DNA from: a bacterium 1XD42-76
GTDB lineage: Bacteria > Bacillota > Clostridia > Lachnospirales > Lachnospiraceae
NCBI GenBank assembly: GCA_009917545.1
Contig: QZDW01000005.1
Coordinates: 120,336-184,335 of the forward strand
DNA: 64,000 nucleotides
Direction: 5' to 3'
Below, in pieces: positions 25,063 to 34,286 of the stretch; the stretch's first letter is position 1, and the number at the start of each line of letters is the position of its first letter. The notes under the pieces are model-generated. The model made no database searches, was not told the DNA's origin, and saw nothing but the letters and a program-made list of their open reading frames with translations. The translations under genes were made by a program, and so were the position numbers.

Positions 25063-25169
25063 CCCACCACCCCATTTTCAAAGAGCGGCCTGCCGGAAAC
25101 AGACCGCCCATAAAATCCCATAAAAAATACCGCCCACAAGAGCAGCACCCACATACGCCATATATCCAT
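24996..25169 (-). CDS. Possible small membrane peptide overlapping the connector gene
   Basis: 57 codons starting MDIWRMWVLLLWAVFFMGFY, with a strongly hydrophobic first 20 residues and a basic tail. It fills the gap after the capsid gene and runs into the connector gene in another frame. Weak ribosome site. It may be no gene at all. Confidence 0.22.
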   Translation of the reverse strand: MDIWRMWVLLLWAVFFMGFYGRSVSGRPLFENGVVGCWLHCRRRRNTCGWMRRTRTH

Positions 25170-25186
25170 TTCTACCGGCCAGCCGA

Positions 25187-26398
25187 TCAGGAGCCGGAAC
25201 CTGCTTTCTGCTGCAGCACCTTCACCGCCTCCGCCAACACCAGTTTCCCGTCCACCCTCTGGGTAGCGAGGAACCCCACCTGCCCCGTAGGCGCGTACAA
25301 TTCCCCCAGCCTCCGGAAAGACCGCCCCTGCCGGTCGGCCACCCAGTAATAGGAAAGGTCGCCAAACAAAATCGACTTCGCCCCCGCCGCCACCGCAGGC
25401 ATGAAAGCCGAAGTATACACCGGCCTCCCCATCAGCGTATCCGGCGTGGCCGCCGTAAGGGAGGGCTGCCATAAATACTGCCCGTTGCTGTCCTTTAACT
25501 TCCGCAATGCCTTCACCGAGGCATCATTCATCAGAAACACCGCGCTTTTCCGGTAAGGGGCTTTCAGCGAATAGAAAAGGTCAAACACCTCATCCGCCGT
25601 AAACGCCCCGGCAGCCGCTGCTGTAACGCCGACCTCCGCGCCGCTCGTATCCGCCAGCACCCCCAGGGGCTTCCCTTTCCCGTCCCCGGTAAAGAACGCT
25701 TCCTCCTCCTTATTCCCGATCCGCCGCGCAAACTCACGGGAAATATAGGATTCCAGATCGAACACGCTGTCGTTCAGCAGTTCCTCCGACACCTTGATCA
25801 TCGTCCCCAGCTTATACGCCCCGATGGAGACCTGCCCGATACTGTCATCGCTCTCCGGGATCGCGCCCTCCTCATCCACCCAGGAGGCCGTCCCCTTGGA
25901 GGCCACCACCGGGATCTTCCGGTCGCCGGAGCTGGTCTGGATCACATGGGCAAGCACGCGGAAGATATTCTGCTCCTCCAATGCCTCCACCAGAGTACGC
26001 TCAAATTCATCCGGCACCAGATACCCGCCCTCGGAATCCGTCCCCACCTGCAGGGCATCCATCACCCCATGGGACGGCAGTTTGCTGCGCATGGCATTCC
26101 AGAAAGACCTCCGGTACTCCGCCGAAGCCCGCCCCGTTTTTTCCTCGCCGGAACCAGCACCCGGCTTCCCCGAAAGCGGCTTGTTCAGCGGCTTATTCAT
26201 CTCCGCATCCAGCGCCGCCTGCCGTTCCAGCCGGTCGATCTCCTTTCCCAGATTCACCACATCCGCCTCCATCTTCTCATAGGCCGCCACATCCTCCGCA
26301 GCCAACAGCCCGTCCGCCCCGCGCTTCGAATCCAGGAACGCCTTGGCCGCCTCCCACGCCTTCGCCCTTTTCTCCCGCAGCTCTAAAATCTTATCCAT
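25187..26398 (-). CDS. Major capsid protein (HK97 fold)
   Basis: 403 residues. An N-terminal delta-like coiled-coil domain (about 1-95, rich in Glu/Lys/Ala) is followed by the HK97 shell domain with EQNIFRVLAHVIQTSSGDRK, EELLNDSVFDLESYISREFA and FLATQRVDGKLVLAEAVKVL. The scaffold is probably removed by the adjacent ClpP-like protease near residue 100-110. Confidence 0.93.
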   Translation of the reverse strand: MDKILELREKRAKAWEAAKAFLDSKRGADGLLAAEDVAAYEKMEADVVNLGKEIDRLERQAALDAEMNKPLNKPLSGKPGAGSGEEKTGRASAEYRRSFWNAMRSKLPSHGVMDALQVGTDSEGGYLVPDEFERTLVEALEEQNIFRVLAHVIQTSSGDRKIPVVASKGTASWVDEEGAIPESDDSIGQVSIGAYKLGTMIKVSEELLNDSVFDLESYISREFARRIGNKEEEAFFTGDGKGKPLGVLADTSGAEVGVTAAAAGAFTADEVFDLFYSLKAPYRKSAVFLMNDASVKALRKLKDSNGQYLWQPSLTAATPDTLMGRPVYTSAFMPAVAAGAKSILFGDLSYYWVADRQGRSFRRLGELYAPTGQVGFLATQRVDGKLVLAEAVKVLQQKAGSGS

Positions 26399-26416
26399 AT
26401 CAAAAGCCCTCCTATC

Positions 26417-27100
26417 TCACATTTTCAGCAAATCCAGCCGCCCATACAGCGGCCCCGCCGGTATCCGTTTCTCCGCCCTCCGGGGCAGCTTCTCCAAAAG
26501 GCTGTTCGTGACCGCCCTCCGGGAGAACACAAAATCCGCCGCCCCTTCCGGCACCTCCGCCCGTTCCCCGAACAGCAGGCCGTCCGCGAACCCCAGCTCC
26601 ACCGCCTTATGGGCGGACAGCCAGGTCTCCGCGTCCATCAGATGGGACAGCCGCGCCCGCGAAAGCCCCGTCTTGATCTCGTAAGCGTTGATAATGGACT
26701 CCTTCACCTCATCCAGCAACGCCACCGCCTTCTTCATTTCCTCCGAATCCCCGATAGCAACCGTAAGCGGGTTATGCACCATCATTAAAGCCGTAGGAGC
26801 CATCAGCACCGTAGTACCGGCCATTGCCACCACGCTGGCCGCGCTGGCGGCAATGCCGTCTATCTTCACCGTCACCGCGCCCCGGTAGTCCATCAGCATA
26901 CAGTAGATCTGCGAGGCCGCAATACAGTCCCCGCCCGGAGAATTGATCCATACCGTGATATCCCCCTCCCCGGCCATCAGCTCTGCCTTAAAGGCCGCAG
27001 GGGTAATTTCATCCTCGAACCAGCTCTCCTCCGCAATCGTCCCATTCAGATAAAGGGTGCGGCCATCCTCGTCCCGCACCCAGTTCCAAAATTTATTCAT
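26417..27100 (-). CDS. ClpP-like head maturation protease
   Basis: 227 residues. ClpP-fold signatures are visible: WINSPGGDCIAASQIYCML, the nucleophile region DGIAASAASVVAMAG and the histidine in LMMVHNPLTV. It cleaves the scaffold part of the capsid protein. The start overlaps the portal stop (ATGA). The last 45 residues are basic and may be a scaffold-like tail. Confidence 0.9.
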   Translation of the reverse strand: MNKFWNWVRDEDGRTLYLNGTIAEESWFEDEITPAAFKAELMAGEGDITVWINSPGGDCIAASQIYCMLMDYRGAVTVKIDGIAASAASVVAMAGTTVLMAPTALMMVHNPLTVAIGDSEEMKKAVALLDEVKESIINAYEIKTGLSRARLSHLMDAETWLSAHKAVELGFADGLLFGERAEVPEGAADFVFSRRAVTNSLLEKLPRRAEKRIPAGPLYGRLDLLKM

Positions 27101-28434
27101 TTCCTACTTCCTCCATTTCTCCGGTTCCTGGCATTCCCGCCCGCACTGTTCGCCGTCCCGGCATTTTCACCGGCATCCCCTGCAAAAGCCCCGGCATCCG
27201 CCAGCTTCGTCATGGAGCCATTCACCAGATAAAGGTCGCCCCCAAGCTCCGCCGGGATACGGTCAAGGTTTTCCAGCTCCCGGATATCATTCGCGCTCAT
27301 CCAGCCATTCTGCCTTGCCACCGCATACCCGTTCATGCGGCTCTCATAATCGCCCCGCAAAAGCCCCTCCACATTGAAGCGGATAAAATAGGACTCCTTC
27401 TCACTATCCGTAAACAGCCGCCGCCCCATGGCCTGCTCCCAGCGCATCAGCCACGGCTCCAGGGTATACTTCACAAATTCCAGCGACTGCTGCTCGATAT
27501 TGGAGAACGAAGACTTTTCCAGATCCCCCACCATATGGGGCGGCACCCGGAATATCCGGGCGATCTCATTCAGCTGGAACTTCCTCGTCTCCAAGAACTG
27601 CGCCTGATCCGGCGATATCCCGATAGGCTGGTATTTGAGCCCCTCCTCCAGCACCGCGATCTGGTGGGAATTGACGCTCCCCCGGAACAGCTTGTTCCAG
27701 CTCTCCCGCACCTTATCAGGGTTCTTCAATACCCCCGGATGCTCCAATATCCCGCTGGGAGAGGCATCATTGGCAAAGAACTTTGCCCCGTATTCCTCCG
27801 TAGCAATCCCCAGCCCCACCGCGTTCTTTGCCATGGCGATGGGCGAGTACCCCACGATCCCGTCATACCCAAGGCCGGGGATATGCAGCACCTGATCCGG
27901 CGGCAGGTACACCTGCCCGTCCTCCCCTGCCTCCGGCGCATCGTCCGAACCACGGGAATAGAGATAGTAAAGGTTCCCCCCGCTGTCCCGGTCAACCGTC
28001 ATCTTGGCGGGCATCAAAGGATACAGCCCCGCCACCTCGCCCCGCCCATTCCGTATGACCTGCGCATAGGCATTCCCGTATAAGAGCAGATGCCCCATCA
28101 GCGTCTCCCGGAAATTAAAGGAAGACATCTCCGGGTTCGGCTCATCATGCAATAGCCGGTACAGCGGATGCTTCAAAGCCTTCTCCTTGCTCCCGTCCTC
28201 CCGATACCGGTACACATGGAGCGGAAGCCCCGCCACCGCTTCCGACAGCACCCGGACGCAGGCATACACCGCCGTCATCTGCATGGCTGTCCGCTCGTTC
28301 ACCGCCTTGCCGCTGGTGGAGCCGCCGAAGAAGAACCCGAACCGGCTCCCGCCCATCATGTCATACGCCCGGCGCATATCCCCAGAAACCTCCGGCTTAT
28401 CCCTCACCCGGAACAGCCGCCCCAAAACACTCAT
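27097..28434 (-). CDS. Phage portal protein (HK97 family)
   Basis: 445 residues, starting MSVLGRLFRVRDKPE. Conserved HK97-portal segments include YACVRVLSEAVAGLPLHVY, GNAYAQVIRNGRGE and FRVPPHMVGDLEKSSFSNIEQQ. The Gly/Asn/Ala-rich C-terminus is disordered. It forms the dodecameric DNA channel. Confidence 0.95.
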   Translation of the reverse strand: MSVLGRLFRVRDKPEVSGDMRRAYDMMGGSRFGFFFGGSTSGKAVNERTAMQMTAVYACVRVLSEAVAGLPLHVYRYREDGSKEKALKHPLYRLLHDEPNPEMSSFNFRETLMGHLLLYGNAYAQVIRNGRGEVAGLYPLMPAKMTVDRDSGGNLYYLYSRGSDDAPEAGEDGQVYLPPDQVLHIPGLGYDGIVGYSPIAMAKNAVGLGIATEEYGAKFFANDASPSGILEHPGVLKNPDKVRESWNKLFRGSVNSHQIAVLEEGLKYQPIGISPDQAQFLETRKFQLNEIARIFRVPPHMVGDLEKSSFSNIEQQSLEFVKYTLEPWLMRWEQAMGRRLFTDSEKESYFIRFNVEGLLRGDYESRMNGYAVARQNGWMSANDIRELENLDRIPAELGGDLYLVNGSMTKLADAGAFAGDAGENAGTANSAGGNARNRRNGGSRK

Positions 28435-30038
28435 AACAGCAAAAGCCCCCTTTCGTCATAGATAGAAGCGCCCAGCTCCCCGCCGCCACGGATCGCCCGG
28501 TCTAACGCCATCACCGCCGCCACCGCGCCGTCAATCTTCTCCGTGGACTTCTCCTTGTCCGGCTTCACATTCCCCGCCGGGTCAGTCCTCACATGGATAT
28601 TGTCCATCATCCACCGCAGCACCGGGTTCCCGCCATGGGCAATCTTCTGGTCTAAGGTAAGCCGCATCAGCTCCTTCGTAGGCGGCGACATGTCCTTGAA
28701 CCCCTGCCCGAAAGGAACCACCGTAAAGCCCAGCCCCTCCAGGTTCTGCACCATCTGGGTCGCTCCCCACCGGTCAAAGGCAATCTCTCGGATATGATAG
28801 CGCGTCCCCAGCTCCTCAATGAACGCCTCGATAAAGCCATAATGGACGACATTGCCCTCGGTAGTTTTTAAGAAGCCCTGCTTCTCCCACACGTCATAGG
28901 GCACATGATCCCGCCGCACCCGAATCTCCATGTTGTCCTCCGGTATCCAGAAAAAAGGCAGGATAACATATTTGTCCTCCTCATATTCCGGCGGGAACAC
29001 CAGCACGAAAGCCGTGATATCCGTAGTGGAGGACAAGTCCAGCCCGCCGTAGCAGGCCCGTCCTTCCAGCACCGACCCATTCACCGCGAAGGCACATTTG
29101 TCCCACGCCTCCATGGGCATCCACCGCACCGCCTGCTTCACCCACTGGCACAGCCTAAGCTGCCGGAACAGGTTCTCCTCCGCCGGGTTCTGCCTCGCGC
29201 TCTCGCAGGCCGCCTCCAATTTCTCCACGTCCACCGTAATCCCAAGGGACGGGTTCGCCTTCTCCCACACCGCATGGGAAGTCCAGTCGTCCCCCTCATC
29301 CGCCCCATAGATCACCGGGTAAAATGTAGGGTCAACTTTCCGCCCATCTAAAATATCCCTGGCCTTCTGGTGTACCTCATAGCAGATCGAATTGGTATCA
29401 TTCCCCGCTGTAGTGATCAGAAAATACAAAGGCTGTTTCCTGGCATCCCCCGACCCATGGGTCATCACGTCATACAGCTGCCGGTTCGGCTGGGCATGGA
29501 GCTCGTCAAACACCACCGCATGGACATTCAGCCCATGCTTCGTATACGCCTCCGCCGACAATACCTGATAGAAGCTGTTCAGCGGCTTGTAAATCAGACG
29601 CTTCTGCGAAAGCACCGGCTTGATCCGTGACTTCAATGCCGGGCACTGCTCCACCATACCGCAGGCCACGTCAAAAACAATGGAAGCCTGCTGTCTGTCG
29701 GAAGCGCACCCGTACACCTCCCCGCCATACTCCATATCCCCGCAGGTAAGCAACAAAGCCACCGCAGCCGCCAGCTCCGACTTCCCCTGCTTCTTGGCAA
29801 TCTCCACATAAGCCGTATTAAACTGCCGGTATCCATTGGGCTTCACAATCCCGAACAGATCCCGTATGATCTGCTCCTGCCAGTCGATCAGGTCAAAATT
29901 CTTCCCGTACCATTCCCCCTTGGTATGCTTCAAGCACCCGATAAATGCCACCGCCAGATCGGCTAGCTCCCCACGATAGGAAGACCCCTCCCCCATGAAC
30001 CGGGACGGCACATATTCCTTTAATTTTCGCAACGGCAC
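28431..30038 (-). CDS. terL: Terminase large subunit
   Basis: 535 residues. Packaging ATPase with a Walker A-like EIAKKQGKSELAA (about 77-89), Walker B VHAVVFDELHA (about 168-178) and a C-terminal RNase H-like nuclease beginning YGGLDLSSTTDITAF. GTG start after GGAAGGGGGCTG. Unusually it is about 7.7 kb away from the small subunit gene, with accessory genes between them. Confidence 0.95.
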   Translation of the reverse strand: MPLRKLKEYVPSRFMGEGSSYRGELADLAVAFIGCLKHTKGEWYGKNFDLIDWQEQIIRDLFGIVKPNGYRQFNTAYVEIAKKQGKSELAAAVALLLTCGDMEYGGEVYGCASDRQQASIVFDVACGMVEQCPALKSRIKPVLSQKRLIYKPLNSFYQVLSAEAYTKHGLNVHAVVFDELHAQPNRQLYDVMTHGSGDARKQPLYFLITTAGNDTNSICYEVHQKARDILDGRKVDPTFYPVIYGADEGDDWTSHAVWEKANPSLGITVDVEKLEAACESARQNPAEENLFRQLRLCQWVKQAVRWMPMEAWDKCAFAVNGSVLEGRACYGGLDLSSTTDITAFVLVFPPEYEEDKYVILPFFWIPEDNMEIRVRRDHVPYDVWEKQGFLKTTEGNVVHYGFIEAFIEELGTRYHIREIAFDRWGATQMVQNLEGLGFTVVPFGQGFKDMSPPTKELMRLTLDQKIAHGGNPVLRWMMDNIHVRTDPAGNVKPDKEKSTEKIDGAVAAVMALDRAIRGGGELGASIYDERGLLLL

Positions 30039-30106
30039 CAGCCCCCTTCCTGCAGAAAAATCCCATCAAAAAAGGAACCTCCCCATAAGGAGAAGCCCCT
30101 TCAAAA

Positions 30107-30123
30107 TTAAAACATAATTTCAA
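30107..30123. repeat. Copy (16/17) of the TTAAAACATAATTTTAA motif
   Basis: Reads TTAAAACATAATTTCAA in the 88-base space between the 30127 gene and terL. It is an AT-rich near-palindrome (TTAAAA/TTTTAA arms) in GC-rich DNA. Confidence 0.45.
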
Positions 30124-30126
30124 CCT

Positions 30127-30426
30127 CTAATATTCCTCCGGGTACAGAACCGTGGTAGCGCTCCGGTCTGCCTCCGTAAGAATCCATATCTTCCGGCTCC
30201 CATGCCCCGGATACCGGTAAGCGACAAGGATACGCTCCCCGCCGCATTCCACCGCCCGGTCATTGACCCGCCCATCCGCTGCCGACACATCGCCCCAATC
30301 GCAGCACCGATACCGGGCAAGGGAACCCGCCACAAACCGGGCAAACGCCGCATCCCGCTCCATATCATGCGCCACGCCCCTGGTAGCGCAGAGCCTGCCT
30401 AACGGGAACCCAGCCGCCCCCATCAC
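30127..30426 (-). CDS. Conserved mobile-element protein of unknown function
   Basis: 99 residues. The C-terminal DRAVECGGERILVAYRYPGH and KIWILTEADRSATTVLYPEEY belong to a small protein common in Firmicutes plasmids and ICEs, whose function is unknown to me. Overlaps the next upstream gene by four bases. It is the last gene of the accessory block before terL. Confidence 0.55.
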   Translation of the reverse strand: MMGAAGFPLGRLCATRGVAHDMERDAAFARFVAGSLARYRCCDWGDVSAADGRVNDRAVECGGERILVAYRYPGHGSRKIWILTEADRSATTVLYPEEY

Positions 30427-31187
30427 CGGTCTACCCTGGCATTCGGGAACCGGGCCAAAAGCAAATCCCAGACATCCCCCTCCATGGCCGCCGCTTCCAG
30501 CACCGCGCTCAGCGGGAACACATAATGCGCCAGGCCATCCCCATGGTCTTCATTCACCCACAGCACATTCCCCACGATATCCGCAATCAGGAAGCATGAA
30601 AACCTTTTTTCTGTCTCCGGGTCATCCGCCATGGCCAGCCACGCCGCCTCCGGGCATTCCACCGCCCCAGCGATCCGCCCGGCCAGCGGCAGGGGGCTCC
30701 CGCCCCCATCCCTTTCATTCTCATGCAGAGACTGTGCAAAATCCGCAAGCCCCAGAACCTCCGGGCTGGTATAATACCGAACCCCGTCCGCATCCACAAC
30801 CTTGAATGCACACCCGCTATCCTTCCCATCCTCCTCGTCTATCTCTATAAAATAAACCGTTTCCAGATCAGCCTCCGCCACGCCATGCCCCAGCAGGTAA
30901 GCCTCCGCCTCCCGCCATCCGGCAAATATCCTGGGTTTCCCCGCATCATCCAGCAGGTATTCCAGCCCCTCATTCAGCGCAATGCCGCCCACCGGACGCG
31001 CTACCATCACCGGCGGCACATACGCCCCGTCCGGCTCCATCGCCTCAAAAGAATACAGATCCTCGTCACAATGGAAGCACTGGTAGGCATACTCCGCCAG
31101 ATCCGACCGGTAGACCGGATGCCCGCAGCGGCGGCAGGTCATGCCCGTATCCTCATACCAGTGTCCCTCATGGAAGAACCCCCTCAT
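30423..31187 (-). CDS. Zinc-ribbon accessory protein of unknown function
   Basis: 254 residues. The N-terminus has CRRCGHP...YQCFHCDEDLY (about 18-44), a rubredoxin-like ribbon. The rest is acidic and mixed alpha/beta (YFIEIDEEDGKDSGCAFKV; KRFSCFLIADIVGNVLWVNE). It may consist of two units. Part of a four-base-overlap chain of small genes (30127-31498). Confidence 0.5.
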   Translation of the reverse strand: MRGFFHEGHWYEDTGMTCRRCGHPVYRSDLAEYAYQCFHCDEDLYSFEAMEPDGAYVPPVMVARPVGGIALNEGLEYLLDDAGKPRIFAGWREAEAYLLGHGVAEADLETVYFIEIDEEDGKDSGCAFKVVDADGVRYYTSPEVLGLADFAQSLHENERDGGGSPLPLAGRIAGAVECPEAAWLAMADDPETEKRFSCFLIADIVGNVLWVNEDHGDGLAHYVFPLSAVLEAAAMEGDVWDLLLARFPNARVDR

Positions 31188-31423
31188 TCAAAATCACCGC
31201 CTTCCAGAATCCGTATCCGATCCTCGCCGTATACCACGCCAAGCCCCGAACCGCAGTCCCAGCTTACAAAGACCGTCCCCATATCATCCACGGATTTTAC
31301 GGTTCCCCGGTCGCCCGGCTTCAATTTACTATACGGGTCATTCATGGAGACCAGCTCCACCCTCGTCCCCACCGGATACCGGGCGCGAACCGCCTCGACT
31401 ATCTCTTTCCTCGGAAATGCCAT
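31184..31423 (-). CDS. DUF4314 protein
   Basis: 79 residues from the ATG at 31423. RYPVGTRVELVSMNDPYSK with GDRGTVKSVDDMGTVFVSWD is the DUF4314 beta-barrel, an SH3-like small protein found in plasmids, ICEs and phages. Function unknown. It overlaps the upstream gene by 25 bases. Confidence 0.75.
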   Translation of the reverse strand: MAFPRKEIVEAVRARYPVGTRVELVSMNDPYSKLKPGDRGTVKSVDDMGTVFVSWDCGSGLGVVYGEDRIRILEGGDFE

Positions 31424-31833
31424 CCAAACCGCCCCTTTCTTTTCGCCCCGCAGGAAGCCAGATCCCGCAGATGCGTCTCCGCACAGTCCACATTGCACCA
31501 GTCATTGTGCGATACCATACGCCTCCTGATCCGCCCGAGCCGCAGCCCCCGGAGGAGCCGCCCGGCCTGCCGGGATGCCAGCCCCGCGCACCAGCGGTAA
31601 CGCCCAGCCGCGCTAAATTCCTCCCAGCCGGGCGGTATGGAACTTTCCATTTTCACGCCCAGCCCCCGCAGCACGATCCCCAGGCACTCGTTCACATATT
31701 CCACGTCCCCGGCATCCTCATCCGAGACCGCAAGCCTCCGATCCGGCAGACGCACAAGGCAGCGCCCCGTCCGGCGGATATAAACAAGCCCCGCCACCAT
31801 GTCGGCATATTCCCGATCCGTAGCCATTGCCAT
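31399..31833 (-). CDS. Hypothetical accessory protein
   Basis: 144 residues; central basic stretch (RQAGRLLRGLRLGRIRRR) and a C-terminal Cys/His group (HNDWCNVDCAETHLRDLASC) that could bind metal. Family not recognised. AAAGGGGGTTTTTGCT precedes the ATG, and 24 bases further up lies the first copy of the GTAATCT leader motif. Confidence 0.5.
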   Translation of the reverse strand: MAMATDREYADMVAGLVYIRRTGRCLVRLPDRRLAVSDEDAGDVEYVNECLGIVLRGLGVKMESSIPPGWEEFSAAGRYRWCAGLASRQAGRLLRGLRLGRIRRRMVSHNDWCNVDCAETHLRDLASCGAKRKGRFGWHFRGKR

Positions 31834-31856
31834 AGCAAAAACCCCCTTTCCTATTT

Positions 31857-31882
31857 GGTGTCAGGACAGATTACCCTGAAAA
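31857..31882 (-). promoter_or_regulatory. GTAATCT leader motif, copy A
   Basis: Minus strand CAGGGTAATCTG-TCCTGACACC, 24 bases upstream of the 31833 start. Shares core GTAATCT and a TCACA-like block with copies at 32349 and 34287. Confidence 0.55.
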
Positions 31883-31955
31883 TGCGGCGGTTGCAAGCCC
31901 CAAAGGTGGGAAAAGCCCGTCCCCGAACCTTTCCCGCCCCTGCTGCCCGCAGCGT

Positions 31956-32327
31956 TCACGCCTTTTTCATGCGCAGCCCCCGCAGGGTAGTATGATGGCT
32001 AACCTCCAGCTCACAGCTTCCGCCTACCGCCCAACCATGCCCCAGCAGGTAATGCAGACTCTCCATAAGGCCGGTGGAATTATCGCAGAGAAGAAATTCC
32101 GTAATGCCCGCTGCCTCCACCGCCTCCATGAAGCCGTCCATATCCTGCAGGAAAGGCATATCATTCACCATGAACTCCGCAACCCTGCTGTCGTTGGTAT
32201 CCAGGTACGCCATGATGGCGCGGCTCATGCCGAAGCTCTCCGGCCTCTGCCCCTTGTCCGTGTACTCCCGGATCAGGGAATTGAAATACTCGTTATTGAA
32301 GCTGCCTACCCTATCTAACATTGTCAT
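31956..32327 (-). CDS. Hypothetical accessory protein
   Basis: 123 residues, acidic N-terminal half (EYFNSLIREYTDKGQRPESF) and a C-terminal HHTTLRGLRMKKA. Family not recognised; perhaps an anti-restriction-like or regulatory protein by size and charge only. AAAGGAGGTCAATTTC precedes the ATG; the motif copy B lies 22 bases upstream. Confidence 0.5.
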   Translation of the reverse strand: MTMLDRVGSFNNEYFNSLIREYTDKGQRPESFGMSRAIMAYLDTNDSRVAEFMVNDMPFLQDMDGFMEAVEAAGITEFLLCDNSTGLMESLHYLLGHGWAVGGSCELEVSHHTTLRGLRMKKA

Positions 32328-32348
32328 GAAATTGACCTCCTTTTTTGA

Positions 32349-32372
32349 TGTGACCAGAGATTACTCTGGAAC
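32349..32372 (-). promoter_or_regulatory. GTAATCT leader motif, copy B
   Basis: Minus strand CCAGAGTAATCTCTGG-TCACA. In this copy the core is a perfect hairpin, CCAGAG-TAAT-CTCTGG. Confidence 0.6.
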
Positions 32373-32544
32373 ACCCCAAAAGACAAGCTCAACTTTCAAA
32401 AAATATGCCTTATTTTCTATCCGGGAATCTGCTATTCAGCCGGCCTGCGCAGCGGATACACGCCGCCATTTCCTGATACAGCCCCAAAGCCTGCTTCGGA
32501 AAGCCGAACCCCGCCCGGCTCCAAAAGGGCAGGCTCCGGAACGG

Positions 32545-33873
32545 CTAATCCCCTGCGTTCTCTGCACCGGCATCCGCCGTCCCGAGCCGCACCGCCTTCT
32601 CCCCGGTGAACTGCTCCCAGCGCATCACGATCAGGTCACATTTCAGCGGGTCGCCCTCCATGGCAAAGCACCGCCGCCCGCTCTGCTCTGCGGCAATCAG
32701 CACCGTGCCGCCCCCAGCAAAGGGGTCAAGCACCAGCCCGCCCGGATCGGAGTGCATCTTCATGCACCGCCATGGCAGCTCCACCGGAACCATAGGGACA
32801 CCGTCCGAACCCGCAGGCATGGACGCAATCTCCCACACGCCCGCATACCCCCATTTCCGCCGCTCCTCCTTGGTAAGCCTTTTCACGAACTGGTAGCTGT
32901 GGGCGGCAAAGGCCGACACCCAGCCATACTCCTGCTCGTTGACCTCCTCATCCGCGCCGCCCCCGAAAGCCGCCACATACTCAAACTGCTTCTGGGGCTT
33001 CGCGCTGCTAAGGTGCGCCGAGCCCGCGCGGGCCATGATCCCCTGCTTCTTCCATACCCGAATCCACAGCGGGCGGAAATTGCAGTCTGAAAATAATTTC
33101 ATGCTCTCAAACGCCACCGGCTCCATGTACTGGGAGCCCGTAGAGAACAGATCGTCTACATTCCAGCACACAATATCCGCATACCGGCAGAGCAATGCCA
33201 CCGCCTCTCCCATGCGGGAGATCCACGGCTCCATGCCGTTCTTCCTGTATTCCTCCATGGATACCGCCGGAGGGGCGCAGACCGCGCAGGCCGCCCGCTC
33301 CTTCCCCATCAGGCGCTCCACCGCTCCGGCATCCGCCCCATTCCCACACAGAAGCCTATGCCCACCAAGCTGCCAGATATCCCCCGGCATGGTAACCGCC
33401 CCTCCGGAAGCCTCCACCTTTTCCGCAGCCGCCTCCCGGTCAAAGCCGTCCTCCTCGGCATCCGCAGAGTAGAACTTATTCATCAGCGCGTCCATCTCCT
33501 CCGCGTCAAACCTGGTAAAGGAAACGTCAAAGGCGGAGGCATCAATATCCGCCAGCACCTCCGCCAGTTTCCCCTCATCCCAGTCGCCCTGGATACGGTT
33601 CAACGCCACATTCAGCGCCTTCTCCCGCTCCGGCTCCATATCCACCACCACGCAGTCGATTTCCGTAACGCCCATATCCAGCAGCACTTTCAGCCGCTGG
33701 TGCCCGCCCACAACAAAGCCGGTGCGCTCATTCCAGACCACCGGCTCCACGAAACCAAACTCCGCAATGGAGCGTTTCAATTTCTCATAATCCTTATCCC
33801 CCGGCTTCAAGTCCCGCCTGGGGTTGTACGCCGCCGGGTTCAGCCGCCCGGCATCCACCTTCCGAATCTCCAT
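32545..33873 (-). CDS. ParB-like domain fused to a degenerate DNA methyltransferase
   Basis: 442 residues from the ATG at 33873 (GGAGGCAGGAGA upstream). Residues 1-100 are a ParB N-terminal domain (NPRRDLKPGDKDYEKLKRSI, VVGGHQRLKVLLDMG). The rest follows amino-methyltransferases of N6A/N4C type: the SAM motif DPFAGGGTVLIAAEQSG is intact, but the catalytic motif that should read D/N/S-PP-Y/F/W is CAPPAVS. It may therefore be non-catalytic, a DNA-recognition partner, or use a different chemistry. It lies in the DNA-modification block. Confidence 0.75.
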   Translation of the reverse strand: MEIRKVDAGRLNPAAYNPRRDLKPGDKDYEKLKRSIAEFGFVEPVVWNERTGFVVGGHQRLKVLLDMGVTEIDCVVVDMEPEREKALNVALNRIQGDWDEGKLAEVLADIDASAFDVSFTRFDAEEMDALMNKFYSADAEEDGFDREAAAEKVEASGGAVTMPGDIWQLGGHRLLCGNGADAGAVERLMGKERAACAVCAPPAVSMEEYRKNGMEPWISRMGEAVALLCRYADIVCWNVDDLFSTGSQYMEPVAFESMKLFSDCNFRPLWIRVWKKQGIMARAGSAHLSSAKPQKQFEYVAAFGGGADEEVNEQEYGWVSAFAAHSYQFVKRLTKEERRKWGYAGVWEIASMPAGSDGVPMVPVELPWRCMKMHSDPGGLVLDPFAGGGTVLIAAEQSGRRCFAMEGDPLKCDLIVMRWEQFTGEKAVRLGTADAGAENAGD

Positions 33874-33997
33874 TCTCTCCTGCCTCCTCCGGGTTCCACC
33901 CGCATACCGGGCAGGCGCACGCCTCCCCGGCCATATCATATATCTTTTCACATACCGGGCAGTACCCCCATCCGTCCTCCCGGTACTGCTCATCCAC
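33794..33997 (-). CDS. Small zinc-ribbon protein
   Basis: 67 residues with CPVCEKIYDMAGEACACPVCGWNP, split here as CPVCEKIYD and CACPVCGW, a rubredoxin-like ribbon. The last 25 codons overlap the following methyltransferase gene in another frame, so the true protein may be a bit shorter in conserved content. Similar ribbon proteins often sit beside ParB-methyltransferase genes. Confidence 0.5.
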   Translation of the reverse strand: MDEQYREDGWGYCPVCEKIYDMAGEACACPVCGWNPEEAGENGDSEGGCRAAEPGGVQPQAGLEAGG

Positions 33998-34015
33998 CCA
34001 CGTCTCCGGGCACTG

Positions 34016-34261
34016 TCAGTCCACCGCCCGGAAGCATTCCGCAGCGAAATCCTCCTGCCCGTTGCACAGTTCCATGAAATCCTGCCGGGTATATCCCCCG
34101 TCCGAAAGCTCCGGCACATAGCAGACCTGATCCGCATGGGAAAGGAACGCCTCCCCGTCCTTGAAAATCCACCCCTGCCGGTAATAATCCCTCTGGATCA
34201 CCGCCTCTTTTTCTTCCGTCCCCGGCACATATGTACCCACCTTCAAATACTTTTTTTCCAT
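34016..34261 (-). CDS. Hypothetical accessory protein
   Basis: 81 residues from the ATG at 34261, which follows GCGAGGGAATTTC. MEKKYLKVGTYVPG at the N-terminus and GGYTRQDFMELC near the end are the visible landmarks. Function unknown. The third copy of the GTAATCT leader motif lies 26 bases upstream of the start. Confidence 0.5.
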   Translation of the reverse strand: MEKKYLKVGTYVPGTEEKEAVIQRDYYRQGWIFKDGEAFLSHADQVCYVPELSDGGYTRQDFMELCNGQEDFAAECFRAVD

Positions 34262-34286
34262 GAAATTCCCTCGCTTTCCACAAAAA

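Noticed and set aside
24996..25472. 158-codon minus-strand frame over the end of the capsid gene
   Set aside because: The part inside the capsid gene is a shadow; only the last 57 codons were kept as a low-confidence peptide.
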